A DNA stretch of 64,000 nt from Halopseudomonas oceani (GTDB lineage: Bacteria; Pseudomonadota; Gammaproteobacteria; Pseudomonadales; Pseudomonadaceae): assembly GCF_002903165.1 (NCBI RefSeq), contig NZ_PPSK01000005.1, forward strand, positions 62,001 to 126,000, given 5' to 3'. Positions within the stretch are counted from its first letter, which is position 1; every line of letters begins with the position of its first letter. Below are positions 8,595-17,680 of the stretch, one piece after another. A model generated the notes under the pieces. The model searched no databases. It was not told the origin of the DNA and worked only from the letters and a program-made list of their open reading frames with translations. A program made the translations under genes and the position numbers.

Positions 8595-9593
8595 ATGCCC
8601 GGCTTAACTTTTCCTCTCTCCGTACTGGACCTCTGCTCAATCAGCGAAGGCGCCACCGCCACGGACGCCCTGCACAACGCCCAGGCCATGGCCCGGCACT
8701 GCGAAGCACTGGGTTATCAGCGCTACTGGGTCGCCGAGCACCACAACATGACCGGCATCGCCAGTGCCGCCACCTCGGTGGTCATGGGGTATCTGGCGAG
8801 CAGTACGCAACGCATTCGCATCGGCTCTGGCGGCATCATGCTACCCAACCACGCGCCGCTGCAGATTGCCGAGCAGTTTGGCACCCTGGAGTCGCTCTAC
8901 CCCGGCCGCATTGACCTGGGGCTGGGCCGTGCCCCGGGCACCGATCCGGCAACCGCCAACGCCCTGCGCCGCGGCCGTACCGACGGCGAAGACTTTCCGC
9001 AAATGCTCGATGAGTTGCGCCAGCTGTTCGCGCCAATCGAACCTGGTCAACGCCTGCGCGCTGTGCCAGGCGGTGGACTGAATATCCCGATCTGGCTGTT
9101 GGGCTCAAGTACCTTTAGCGCCCAGTTGGCAGGGCGGCTCGGACTGCCCTTCGCCTTCGCCGGCCAGTTCTCGCCAGACTATCTGTTCAGCGCGTTGCGC
9201 CTGTACCGCGAGAGCTTTCGCCCTAGCGACGAATACAGCGAGCCCTACGCCATGCTCGGTATCAATGCCTATGTAGCCGACGATCGCGAGCAGGCCCATT
9301 ACCTGGCCAGTTCCCATCAGCAGGCGTTTCTCAACCTGATCCGCGGCACACCCGGACAACTGCCACCGCCGACCCATGATATGGAGTCACTCTGGCAACC
9401 GCATGAGCGTCATCAAGTGATGTCGACCTTGGCTGGCAGCCTGATCGGTGACCCGGCAAGCGTGAGCACGCAAATGGCGGAATTGCTGGAGCGCACAGGC
9501 GCGAACGAGCTGATCGTCAACAGCCCGATTTTCGACCAGAGCGCGCGCCAGCACAGCTATGGTTTACTGATGCAGGCCACTCAACAGCTCTAA
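8595..9593 (+). CDS. Luciferase-like (LLM class) flavin-dependent oxidoreductase, YhbW-like
   Basis: A 332-residue cytoplasmic TIM-barrel protein of the bacterial luciferase-like family. Motifs seen are [15 protein letters not shown] near residue 38, [23 protein letters not shown] near 78, and [15 protein letters not shown] near 105, all typical of the YhbW/alkanal-monooxygenase-like branch that uses reduced flavin. AGGAACC precedes the ATG at 8595 at good spacing. The substrate cannot be told from sequence. It stands alone between the divergent cupredoxin operon and a tRNA gene. Confidence 0.85.
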   Translation: MPGLTFPLSVLDLCSISEGATATDALHNAQAMARHCEALGYQRYWVAEHHNMTGIASAATSVVMGYLASSTQRIRIGSGGIMLPNHAPLQIAEQFGTLESLYPGRIDLGLGRAPGTDPATANALRRGRTDGEDFPQMLDELRQLFAPIEPGQRLRAVPGGGLNIPIWLLGSSTFSAQLAGRLGLPFAFAGQFSPDYLFSALRLYRESFRPSDEYSEPYAMLGINAYVADDREQAHYLASSHQQAFLNLIRGTPGQLPPPTHDMESLWQPHERHQVMSTLAGSLIGDPASVSTQMAELLERTGANELIVNSPIFDQSARQHSYGLLMQATQQL

Positions 9594-9635
9594 CCCCTTC
9601 CCTGACGCAGGCGACTCTGGTAAAAAGACGCCTGC

Positions 9636-9709
9636 GCGGGTGTAGTTCAATGGTAGAACGGCAGCTTCCCAAGCTGCATACGAGGGTTCGATTCCCTTCA
9701 CCCGCTCCA
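9636..9709 (+). tRNA. tRNA-Gly (anticodon CCC)
   Basis: A 74-nt cloverleaf with the CCA end encoded. The acceptor stem pairs GCGGGTG with CACCCGC and is followed by T and CCA. The D-arm region holds TAGTTCAATGGTAGAA. The anticodon stem GCAGC/GCTGC closes the loop TTCCCAA, giving anticodon CCC. The T-arm GAGGG TTCGATT CCCTT is normal. It decodes GGG glycine codons. Confidence 0.95.
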
Positions 9710-9928
9710 GCCTCTGCCTTCCTCTCTCTGCTTTACTCCTAATATCAGATACTTGCAGCGTGACGAGAAGACTTCTCGAGCGCAAATGCCTCTGCTTATC
9801 TCCCTCCCTACGACCAGCAAGCAAATAAACCATTGTAATCATTGATTTTTTCTCGGAATTTCAGGGTGACAACGGCGTTCGGCTTCGGCACAATGACCAG
9901 CACTTAAATGCCAGTGGAGTACCAAGCC

Positions 9929-10393
9929 ATGAAAGGCCATCCGGACGTCATCAACTGCCTTATCGATCTGTTACGCGGTGAGCTGGGCGCACGTGATCAG
10001 TATTTCCTGCATTCACGCCTCTATGAAGACATGGGTTATGCCAAGCTGTATGAGCGCATCAACCATGAGATGGAAGAAGAAACCCAGCACGCTGATGCCA
10101 TTCTAAAGCGCCTGCTGTTTCTTGAAGGCAAACCGGATATGCGGCCCTCGCCCATCACTCCCGGTGACACCGTGAAAGAAATGCTCGAGTCTGACCTCAA
10201 GCTGGAATATGAAGTGCGCGAGAACCTGGCCAACGCCATTGCCCTGTGCGAGCGCGCCGGCGATTACCAGACCCGCGAAATCCTCGAGGTTCAGCTGGCC
10301 GACACCGAGGAAGATCACGCTTACTGGCTCGAACAGCAACTGCGCCTGATCAAGATGGTTGGCGAACAGAACTACCTGCAGTCACAGATGTAA
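9929..10393 (+). CDS. ftnA: Ferritin of the FtnA/BfrA type (lacks the bacterioferritin haem Met)
   Basis: A 154-residue four-helix iron-storage protein. The ferroxidase ligands Glu18, Glu51, His54 and the later TEEDH set are present. Position 52, which is the haem-binding Met in true bacterioferritins, is Thr here. The sequence [12 protein letters not shown] and the [16 protein letters not shown] tail closely resemble P. aeruginosa PA4235. That protein was first named BfrA and later shown to be a bacterial ferritin (FtnA). It should therefore store iron without the inter-subunit haem. The frame is open 7 codons further upstream, but GGAG at 9916-9919 places the start at ATG 9929. A terminator follows at 10409. 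Confidence 0.85.
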   Translation: MKGHPDVINCLIDLLRGELGARDQYFLHSRLYEDMGYAKLYERINHEMEEETQHADAILKRLLFLEGKPDMRPSPITPGDTVKEMLESDLKLEYEVRENLANAIALCERAGDYQTREILEVQLADTEEDHAYWLEQQLRLIKMVGEQNYLQSQM

Positions 10394-10408
10394 CAGCCTC
10401 TGCCAAGA

Positions 10409-10432
10409 AGCCCCGCATGTCGGGGCTTTTTT
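10409..10432 (+). terminator. Rho-independent terminator after ftnA
   Basis: A 7-bp stem AGCCCCG/CGGGGCT with a 5-base loop, followed by a run of six T. It starts 16 bases after the ferritin stop codon. Confidence 0.9.
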
Positions 10433-10826
10433 GTGGCTGCAAATACTCTCGTATCGTTGTTACCAAGTAGCGGCCGATAACAGCCCCCTGCAACCACGGT
10501 TACTCCCACGCAACCATAATAGGTTGCCGTAAAAAATGATGGTCATCAGCCGGACTGGCAACCCGGGACCACAAACCCAGCCCCACAAAATCCTGACCGT
10601 CCGATCAGCACAGACTTGCTGGCCAGCCATTTCGCACCAGCACTGACCATATAGAACCGTTCTGCACCCTTGAAGAACAGAAGGGGCAGCCATCAGTTCT
10701 CGTCAACAGCCGGCCTCGCTACAAAATTGACCGTTCAGACAGGTATTCAGCAGCACAGCAGCCCTGTTGTCTTCGGATGGCATCCTTTCTGCATCCCCTG
10801 CGACACAGACCAGATGGAGCCCGACT
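10433..10826. other. Intergenic region upstream of the molybdenum hydroxylase operon
   Basis: About 390 bases without a convincing gene. Short overlapping open frames occur on the minus strand but have no good start or codon pattern. It presumably holds the promoter of the downstream three-gene operon. I could not pick out a clear promoter or operator. A GGAG at 10816-10819 serves the GTG start at 10827. Confidence 0.4.
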
Positions 10827-11651
10827 GTGACCCTGCCGCCCTACCCTGACCGCCGCCACACCCGGATTCTATTGCCGACCAGCGCCGCACACGCAGCCGT
10901 CCTCGCCGCGCGCCATCAGGCCCCCTACATCGCCGGGGCGAGCGCAGCCCAACTTGGCTGGAGCAAGGCCGGTTGCTGGCCCGAGCAGGCAATCAACCTG
11001 CACCCACTTGAGGAACTCCGAGGCTGTCAACAAGAGGGGGATCATTGGTCCATCGGCGCGCTGACTCGTCTCTCCTCGCTGACAACACAGCCTTTGCTGC
11101 GCAATGCGTTGCCCGCCCTGCATGAGGCCCTGACTGGAGTAGGCGCTCCCGGTATCCGCCATATCGCCACACTAGGCGGCAACATCGGTTTTGGCGGCGA
11201 CCTGGTGCCAACACTGTTGGTGCTGGACGCGCAGGTTGATTGGCTTCAGGGCAACGGCGAGCAGCAACGGAGCACCTTGGCAGACTGGTTGCTCCAGCCG
11301 CCGGCACACGCGCTGATCACCCATATTCGCATTCCACCGCAGGCGTCAGGTCAGTGCGTTTTTATGGAGAAGCTCGCCAGCCGCGAAGCCTTTAACCCGC
11401 CGCGGCTGAACATTGCCAGTTGTTGGCAATGGCAGGCTCTAACGGAGCACCGCCTAGCCGCAAGCGGTGCGGGCCTGGCACCACGCAGGCTCAGGCACTG
11501 CGAGCAGGCGCTGACTGACAGCGAACGGCTGCTGACCACATCCGATCTGCAACCGCTACTCGCCCGCGACCTGCCCGAACTGATCAATCAGCCACTGCTA
11601 AAGGTCGCCGCCAATCTGTTGCACGCACAATGGAGCAAAAGCCGCACATGA
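10827..11651 (+). CDS. Xanthine dehydrogenase family, FAD-binding (M) subunit
   Basis: A 274-residue FAD-binding subunit of a molybdenum hydroxylase. The FAD loop is visible as PYIAGASAAQLGW near residue 30. The conserved IRHIATLGGNIGFGGDLVPTLLVLDAQV region lies near 110, and a FMEKLASREAFNPPRLNIA region, matching the CO-dehydrogenase-M C-terminal part, near 180. I chose GTG 10827 because GGAG lies 7 bases upstream. An ATG at 10767 would add 20 residues lacking family similarity. Its stop overlaps the next gene's ATG (ATGA), so the three subunits should be translationally coupled. It passes electrons from the iron-sulfur subunit to an acceptor. Confidence 0.82.
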   Translation: MTLPPYPDRRHTRILLPTSAAHAAVLAARHQAPYIAGASAAQLGWSKAGCWPEQAINLHPLEELRGCQQEGDHWSIGALTRLSSLTTQPLLRNALPALHEALTGVGAPGIRHIATLGGNIGFGGDLVPTLLVLDAQVDWLQGNGEQQRSTLADWLLQPPAHALITHIRIPPQASGQCVFMEKLASREAFNPPRLNIASCWQWQALTEHRLAASGAGLAPRRLRHCEQALTDSERLLTTSDLQPLLARDLPELINQPLLKVAANLLHAQWSKSRT

Positions 11652-13903
11652 ATACCAACGCTTTCACACCGCGGCCGCTGACTGCAGACAATTTTACAGA
11701 ACGCTGGCAACCGCGCCCTGACGCTAGCAGCAAGGCGCGCGGTGAGCAGTACTACCCTACCGACGAGCTAACCTGGGCCGGCCTGTTGCATGGCCGAATC
11801 CTGCGCAGCACCTATCCGCATGCCCGTATTCTCAGTATAAACGTTGAGCCCGCACGAGCGCTGCCTGGCGTCCACGACGTCGTTACCGCAGCCGACATTC
11901 CCGGGGCCAACACCTACGGCATCGTCTTCCGTGATCAACCGGTGTTCTGCACCGATCACGTTCGTTATCTGGGTGATGCGTTGGCTGCCGTCGCCGCCGA
12001 CACCCCTGAAATTGCCGCGCACGCCTTGAGTTTGATTGAGGTGCAGTATGCCGAGCTGCCAGTGGTGGCTGACCCGACCGCTGCACTGGCAGATGGAGCC
12101 CCACACCTGCACCCGGACGGCAATTTGCTGGATAGCTCGCAACTGGCCCACGGCGACGTCGATACAGCCTTTAACACCTGCGCGTTCGTGGTCGAAGGCC
12201 GCTACCGCACGCCACGTCAGATGCATGTTTTTATGGAAACCGAGGGCGGCGTCGTGGTGCCAGACCGCGAAGGCGGACTGACCTTCCGGGTTGGTTGCCA
12301 GAGTAGCCATCGCGACCGCGAGCAACTGGCAAGCATCCTTGACCTGCCGCTGGAGAAAGTACGCGTAATGGGTCTGGCAACCGGCGGTGGCTTTGGCGGC
12401 AAGGACGAACTGACCATGCAGCCGGCAGCAGGCTTGCTTGCCCTGCGCACCGGCCGCCCGGTGCGTATTCACTTTGATCGTCGCGAATCGACCATCGCCG
12501 GCATCAAACGCCACCCGGTCGAGTTTATCGCCCGCACCGGCTGCGACGCCGAAGGCAATCTACTCGCCCACCAGATACACGCAATACTCGACACCGGTGC
12601 CTACGCAACACTTGGCCCTGCGGTGCTTACCAACCTGACCGATCATGCCGCTGCGCCGCTGTACCGAATCCCTAATATCAAGGTGAGCGGACAGCTGGTC
12701 TACACCAACAACAGCGTGGCCGGCGCCTTCCGCGGCTTTGGCGGCAACCAGGCGACCTTTGCGGTAGAAAGCCAACTGGACAAGCTGGCCGCCGCCGCCG
12801 GGCTGCACCCGGCAGAACTGCGCCGGCGCAACCTGCGTACACCAGAGGATGCCGGGGTCGAGGGCCAGACCCAGCAGCAACCCTGCCACCCACAACTGTT
12901 GCTGGATGCCGCGCAGTCCTCCCCGCTATGGCAGCGCGCCGTCCATGCTGCCGATGACCGTTGGCTGTCCGGCGTCGGCATGGCGCTGGGTGCTCAGGGT
13001 AACGGCCTCGGCAACGGCCTGCCTGACGCCGGTGGTGCGCGCCTGAGGCTCACCGCAGAGGGCCGCATTGAACTGGCATTCGGGTTTATCGAATACGGCC
13101 AGGGGGTGATTGCCGCAGTGCAGAGCCTGGCCTGTGAGTACCTGGGCTGTGCAGCTACGGACCTTGATATTCGTCTCGGCGACTCCAGCGGCCCCGATTC
13201 GGGCCCTACCAGCGCCTCGCGCAGCAGCGTGATTGCGGTTGAAGCGCTGCGGCAGTTGCAGCCCCGGTGGATCGACGCGCTACGCATCCTGGCTGGCAGC
13301 GAAAACCTTACTCCCGGGCCGGCCGGACTCTACTCGGTTTCCGGCGAACCGTGCATCAGTTACCCGCAGCTAGCTAGCGCCGCCGCGCAACTTCCGACGC
13401 TAGAGGTGCAGTTCAACTTTCCTACCGGGCCAGACCAAGTCCCGCGCGGACGCTACCTGCAACTGCTGATTGCCACTGTCGCCCGCGTTGCCGTTGACCG
13501 GCTGACTGGCCGGGTGCGAGTCGAGCAGCTTCACCATATTACGGCCGGCGGTAAGGTCATCCATCCCCCCAGCTACCTCGGCCAGATCGAGGGCGCCGCA
13601 GTAATGGGGATGGGAATGGCGCTGCTGGAAGATGTGCCCATGCAAGACGGACAGTTCCTGCTCGACAACCTGGATGCTTACCTTATTCCGACCCTGGCCG
13701 ACGCCCCGGAGCAACGCGTCGACGTCATAGAAGACATACTCGACGACGAACGTTATCCAGTGCGAGGCATCGGCGAACTGGGAATCGAAGCCGTCAGCCC
13801 GGCGCTGACAGCCGCTATCGAGAACGCAACGGGCATACGCCCGGATAGCCTGCCGGTAGACCCGGCGGCGCTGCTGGCAGCCATGCAGGAGCAAAGCGCA
13901 TGA
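11648..13903 (+). CDS. Xanthine dehydrogenase family, molybdopterin-binding catalytic (L) subunit
   Basis: A 751-residue catalytic subunit. The N-terminal hammerhead domain (residues 20-130) is followed by the molybdopterin-binding domains. The first cofactor loop is GLATGGGFGGKDELTM near 240 and the second is VAGAFRGFGGNQATFAVE near 360. The C-terminal GIGELGIEAVSPALTAA near 705 holds the expected catalytic Glu. These fit an aldehyde- or purine-hydroxylating enzyme using water as oxygen source. The substrate is not clear, and I see no reason to insist on xanthine. ATG 11648 overlaps the upstream stop; the frame opens 6 codons earlier. No XdhC/CoxI-type cofactor chaperone is adjacent. Confidence 0.85.
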   Translation: MNTNAFTPRPLTADNFTERWQPRPDASSKARGEQYYPTDELTWAGLLHGRILRSTYPHARILSINVEPARALPGVHDVVTAADIPGANTYGIVFRDQPVFCTDHVRYLGDALAAVAADTPEIAAHALSLIEVQYAELPVVADPTAALADGAPHLHPDGNLLDSSQLAHGDVDTAFNTCAFVVEGRYRTPRQMHVFMETEGGVVVPDREGGLTFRVGCQSSHRDREQLASILDLPLEKVRVMGLATGGGFGGKDELTMQPAAGLLALRTGRPVRIHFDRRESTIAGIKRHPVEFIARTGCDAEGNLLAHQIHAILDTGAYATLGPAVLTNLTDHAAAPLYRIPNIKVSGQLVYTNNSVAGAFRGFGGNQATFAVESQLDKLAAAAGLHPAELRRRNLRTPEDAGVEGQTQQQPCHPQLLLDAAQSSPLWQRAVHAADDRWLSGVGMALGAQGNGLGNGLPDAGGARLRLTAEGRIELAFGFIEYGQGVIAAVQSLACEYLGCAATDLDIRLGDSSGPDSGPTSASRSSVIAVEALRQLQPRWIDALRILAGSENLTPGPAGLYSVSGEPCISYPQLASAAAQLPTLEVQFNFPTGPDQVPRGRYLQLLIATVARVAVDRLTGRVRVEQLHHITAGGKVIHPPSYLGQIEGAAVMGMGMALLEDVPMQDGQFLLDNLDAYLIPTLADAPEQRVDVIEDILDDERYPVRGIGELGIEAVSPALTAAIENATGIRPDSLPVDPAALLAAMQEQSA

Positions 13904-14367
13904 CCGAACACCGTATGACACTGCAATTCACCGTGAACGGCTGCGAGCAGGTACTGGAGGTCTCGCCCACCCGACGCCTGCTGGACATTCTGCGGCTGGA
14001 TCTGAACCTGACCGGCCCGAAGGAAGGCTGCAGTATCGGCCGTTGCGGCGCCTGCAGCGTGTTGATCGACGGCGAATCAGTACCCGCCTGCCTGCTGCTC
14101 TCCTGCCAGCTGCAAGGCCGTACTGTGGAAACCATCGAAGGACTGCGTGATGAGCCGGTATTCGAGCGCGTGGCTGCATCACTGGTCAGCGCCGGTGCAC
14201 TGCAATGCGGCTACTGTACCCCCGGGATCGCCAGCACCCTGACCGCAGCGCTGCGCAACAACCCCGAGGCAACCGCATCGGAGCTGGAGCAGGCTTTGCA
14301 CGGCAACCTTTGCCGCTGCACCGGATACTCCGGTCTGCGTCAGGCCATTGCCGAGCTGGCCGGTTAG
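13900..14367 (+). CDS. Xanthine dehydrogenase family, [2Fe-2S] (S) subunit
   Basis: A 155-residue small subunit carrying two [2Fe-2S] clusters. The N-terminal plant-ferredoxin-like cluster uses C-x4-C-x2-C (CSIGRCGAC) and a later Cys in PACLLLSC. The second cluster uses CGYCTPG and CRCTGYSGLR in a four-helix domain. The ATG overlaps the catalytic subunit's stop (ATGA), so it completes the FAD-Mo-FeS operon. The order FAD, Mo, FeS is common for three-subunit hydroxylases. The next gene is a convergent chemoreceptor remnant only 7 bases away. Confidence 0.9.
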   Translation: MTEHRMTLQFTVNGCEQVLEVSPTRRLLDILRLDLNLTGPKEGCSIGRCGACSVLIDGESVPACLLLSCQLQGRTVETIEGLRDEPVFERVAASLVSAGALQCGYCTPGIASTLTAALRNNPEATASELEQALHGNLCRCTGYSGLRQAIAELAG

Positions 14368-14374
14368 CGCACCG

Positions 14375-14830
14375 CTAGATGCGGCAGCTGCCGACCCGTT
14401 GCCGTAAACGCATCACCTGATCCTCCAGTGAGGCACAGGCCCGTAACGTGGCCTGCAGATGATCGACGCCTTCCTGGTTGAGCGTGTTGATCTCGGTTAT
14501 ATCGACATTCAGGTTCTCGATTACCGAGGTTTGCTCCTGGGTAGCCGCCGCAACCGACTGGTTCATGTTATCGATCTCACCGATGCCGTGAGTAATCTCG
14601 CTCAGGCGGCTCGCTGCGCACGTTCTGCGCCAGGTTTCCAGCAACAAAATACGGCCGCTGATGTTATCCGCGGTCAGCGCTCCAGCGTCATTGAGATAGG
14701 TCTGCAGACTGGCCTGCAACGTACGACGCTGCAGGTAGTCGTTGTAGACTGAAAATGCAGTAACAGCAGCGATCACCACCAGACACGCAGCCAGCAGAAT
14801 TTTCTGGTTAAAGCTGAGTTTGATCGGCAT
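14375..14830 (-). pseudogene. Methyl-accepting chemotaxis protein remnant with internal deletion
   Basis: An open frame of 151 codons that joins both ends of a chemoreceptor. Residues 1-62 are a typical MCP start: a membrane helix (KILLAACLVVIAAVTAFSVY) followed by RRTLQASLQTYL and ADNISGRILLLET. From about residue 77 it becomes the far C-terminal end of an MCP signalling domain (EIDNMNQSVAAATQEQTS and the LRACASLEDQVMRLRQ tail). The whole ligand-binding domain, second helix, HAMP and most of the signalling domain are missing. The codons between, reading TWRRTCAAS, become LAQNVRSE in another frame. A 1-base deletion therefore preceded or accompanied the large deletion. It is very unlikely to work as a receptor. 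Confidence 0.8.
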
Positions 14831-14958
14831 GGCGGTTTGCCTCGGGGCAAGAGCTGATCTTTATGTCATTGCGCAGCACAAGACGGTATTGCCGCTGCCG
14901 CCAACTACATTCCCAAGCGCAGATGACGAAATACCATCTCACCGCAATCAGAACGCCG

Positions 14959-16137
14959 TCAAGCCACCTGCCGTTGGCGTGGTGGGCGCAACAGACGATC
15001 AACATCCAGCCGCCACAACCAGCGCAAGCCCCGCAGCAGCAAATAAAAGAACAGCAATGGCAGCACGAGTGTGCGCAGTACAAACAGCGTCATCACCCGC
15101 AGTACACTGTCTACCGCCTGATCAAGCGCCTGCTTGATGGCCAGGTAGGTCTGTGGATCCCCGACCCGCGCGACCTGCTCGCCAAGCTCGCTCCAACTGG
15201 GCCCCTGCTCCCGTTGTAACGCCTGCTGCTCCTTCAAGGCCTGAGCACGCTGCTGCTCGACTACTCTGAGTTCCTCACTGAGGCTCGCGTAGCTTTCCCG
15301 CAACGCCGACAGACGCACCTGCGCCTGCTCATACGGTGCCACCTCGGCCAGCGGATTCAAACGTTCCCACCAGCTCATCTGCTGTTCTACCAAGGTCAGC
15401 TCTTGCCGTTGCCGGGCAACCGCTCTGGCAGCATCACGCTGCGCGGCAACAAGGCGTCGACGCCGCTCATCCAGGCTGGACAGCCGAGTATCGAGCTCAC
15501 CCTGCGCTGCCGACTGCCCCAGCAGGACGGCATCAGCACCAGAGTCACCCCCCAATACCTCAACCTCGGCAGGAAGACGATCAAGCACCCCGATCTGCTC
15601 ACTGCTCTGCGGCGCCAGATACCAGCGATCAACCTCACCATTGACCAATACCACCGCGACCAGCACAAAGCGCAAAAAGGCAATGGCCAGAAACAACCGT
15701 ACGAACAGTCCGGCATACCGTCCGCCGCGCCACCACAGAGCCACACCCAGCAGCACTGCGGACAGCGTCAACAGCCATTTGAAAAACGTCTGCCCGACCA
15801 AACCCAGCAGTATCTTCTGCGCCAGCAAAGAGCCAATGGCCCATTGCATCAGGTAAGCATATTGCTCGACCAGGTCGTTGAACGGGTCCAGCATTTCACC
15901 CAGCGTGACGGCTACGCCGCCAAACAGGCTAAAGCTGATGGTGGTGGATTGCAGAACGGAAATAAGTGCATTGAGCGCACGGGCAGAAGCAAAGGCAACC
16001 GAGGCCTGCAGCAACGACGCATCGAGGTGAGCCGCCGAGTTGCGGTCGCCCTGCCCCAGCCAGGAAAGCGCAACCAGCGCTGCGGCAACCGCTACCAGCA
16101 GCAGACGACGTCTGCTGCACTCACTGAGCAACCCCAT
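14959..16137 (-). CDS. Conserved membrane protein with C-terminal coiled coil, function unknown
   Basis: A 392-residue protein I do not recognise. An N-terminal hydrophobic helix (LLLVAVAAALVALSWLG) is followed by a hydrophobic region with about four helices (residues 65-180, including WLLTLSAVLLGVALWW and FLRFVLVAVVLV). A long soluble, Arg/Glu/Gln-rich coiled-coil stretch spans about 205-310, then a final hydrophobic helix (VLRTLVLPLLFFYLLLRGL) and a basic tail. ATG 16137 is preferred because GGGGGAAGG precedes it; the frame is open to 16170. It lies between the broken chemoreceptor and hemN, in the same direction as hemN. The spacing to hemN does not force a shared transcript. Confidence 0.65.
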   Translation of the reverse strand: MGLLSECSRRRLLLVAVAAALVALSWLGQGDRNSAAHLDASLLQASVAFASARALNALISVLQSTTISFSLFGGVAVTLGEMLDPFNDLVEQYAYLMQWAIGSLLAQKILLGLVGQTFFKWLLTLSAVLLGVALWWRGGRYAGLFVRLFLAIAFLRFVLVAVVLVNGEVDRWYLAPQSSEQIGVLDRLPAEVEVLGGDSGADAVLLGQSAAQGELDTRLSSLDERRRRLVAAQRDAARAVARQRQELTLVEQQMSWWERLNPLAEVAPYEQAQVRLSALRESYASLSEELRVVEQQRAQALKEQQALQREQGPSWSELGEQVARVGDPQTYLAIKQALDQAVDSVLRVMTLFVLRTLVLPLLFFYLLLRGLRWLWRLDVDRLLRPPRQRQVA

Positions 16138-16203
16138 GACCTTCCCCCAGACCAACCCATGCTTGCCCACACAATAGCAGGCAAGTGCGTCGAGCTGGCA
16201 GCT

Positions 16204-17586
16204 CTAGATGATGCGCGAAAACCGCTGCTGGCTGGCATCACTCTGGTAAACGTCAAACAACATGCAGATAGAGCGCACCAGCAGCCGGCCGGCAGCCATA
16301 ACGCGAATCCCGCCCGGGGTCAGAATGATCAGGCCATCTCGCGCCATTTGCTCGAGCATCGGCAGACAAGAAGCAAAATACTCGGGGAAATCGATGCCAA
16401 AACGCGACTCGATGTCGCTGAACTGCAACTGGAAGTGACAGATCAACTGGCTAATCACCGCTCGCCGAATAATATCGTCGGAATGACAGACCAGCCCGCG
16501 TTGGGTGGCCAGTTCATCAGCCTGCAGGCGCTCCTGGTAGACCTTGAGGTCGCTGCTGTTTTGACAGTACAGATCACCGACCTGACTGATCGACGAAACC
16601 CCAAGACCAATCAGGTCGCAATGGCCGTGAGTGGTATAGCCTTGGAAGTTACGCTGCAGCTCGCCGTTCTCCTGGGCAATGCTGAGACTGTCATCCGGCA
16701 GCGCGAAGTGATCCATACCAATGTAGCGATACCCCGCTGCCAGCAGCTGACGCACGCTGTTCTCGAACATTTCCAGCTTTTGCGCGGGGCTAGGCAGATC
16801 GGCACTGTTGATCCGGCGCTGGGGCATGAAGCGTTCCGGCAGATGCGCGTAGTTGAACACCGACAGCCGGTCAGGCTTGAGTGCGATGATCGCCTCAACG
16901 GTGCGGGCGAAGCTTTCCGGCGTCTGCTTGGGCAAACCGTAGATGAGATCAATGTTGATCGAGCGATAGGCAAGCGTGCGCGCGGCGTCCATCACGGCCT
17001 GTGTCTGCTCCAGAGTCTGCAGCCGATTGACCGCTCGCTGCACCTCAGGGTCCAGATCCTGGACACCAAAGCTGACGCGATTGAAACCCAGCTCACGCAA
17101 CAGCCCCATGGTAGACCAGTCGGCCTCCCGCGGATCGATCTCGATGCTGTAGTCACCGATGTCGTCATCACGCAGATTAAACTGGCTGCGCAGCCCCGCC
17201 ATCAGTTCGCGCAGCTCCTGATGACTGAGGAAGGTAGGCGTCCCGCCACCGAAATGCAGCTGTTCAACAACCTGATCTGGACCAAGGTGCGCGCTGACCA
17301 GTTCCATCTCACGCTGCAGGCTGGCGAGATACTCACGCGCCCGACTGCGATCCTTGGTAATCACCTTGTTACAGGCGCAGTAGTAGCAAATGTTGGCGCA
17401 AAACGGCACATGTACGTACAGCGACAGTTGCCGACCAGCCTCACGGGAAGCGTCGATAGCGTGCAGAAAGTCTGCCGGCTTCACACCGTCGTGAAACTGC
17501 ACGGCGGTGGGATAGGAGGTATAACGCGGACCAGCGTGGTCGTAGCGTCGAATCAGATCGGCATCCCAACGAATAGTGGGCAGCAT
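16204..17586 (-). CDS. hemN: Oxygen-independent coproporphyrinogen III oxidase
   Basis: A 460-residue radical-SAM enzyme that decarboxylates coproporphyrinogen III to protoporphyrinogen IX in haem synthesis without oxygen. The cluster motif C-x3-C-x2-C appears as CANICYYCAC near residue 66, preceded by YVHVPF. The downstream LHFGGGTPTFLS and SIEIDPREAD motifs fit HemN, and the length matches the family. ATG 17586 gives MLPTIRWDADLIRRYD, with GGAG 7 bases upstream; the open frame extends 18 codons further. It is transcribed in the same direction as moaA with about 95 bases between. Confidence 0.95.
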   Translation of the reverse strand: MLPTIRWDADLIRRYDHAGPRYTSYPTAVQFHDGVKPADFLHAIDASREAGRQLSLYVHVPFCANICYYCACNKVITKDRSRAREYLASLQREMELVSAHLGPDQVVEQLHFGGGTPTFLSHQELRELMAGLRSQFNLRDDDIGDYSIEIDPREADWSTMGLLRELGFNRVSFGVQDLDPEVQRAVNRLQTLEQTQAVMDAARTLAYRSINIDLIYGLPKQTPESFARTVEAIIALKPDRLSVFNYAHLPERFMPQRRINSADLPSPAQKLEMFENSVRQLLAAGYRYIGMDHFALPDDSLSIAQENGELQRNFQGYTTHGHCDLIGLGVSSISQVGDLYCQNSSDLKVYQERLQADELATQRGLVCHSDDIIRRAVISQLICHFQLQFSDIESRFGIDFPEYFASCLPMLEQMARDGLIILTPGGIRVMAAGRLLVRSICMLFDVYQSDASQQRFSRII

Positions 17587-17680
17587 GGGGAAACTCCGGC
17601 TTTGCTCTGGCATGGGAGAAAGCCTACGCCCGCCTGGCAAACCAGGTTTTGACCAGCGTCAATAGACCCGTGGCCGCAAC

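Noticed and set aside
9720-9928. A Fur box upstream of the ferritin gene
   Set aside because: A short run near 9830-9850 resembles part of one, but the match is too weak to report.
10460-10693. A 77-codon minus-strand frame upstream of the hydroxylase operon
   Set aside because: No ribosome-binding site, poor codon pattern, and no family resemblance. It is treated as a chance frame.
15403-17652. A 749-codon plus-strand frame antisense to hemN and the membrane protein
   Set aside because: It runs across two genes on the other strand and its composition (many Gln, His, Arg) is typical of antisense reading in GC-rich DNA. Both minus-strand products are recognised or plausible.
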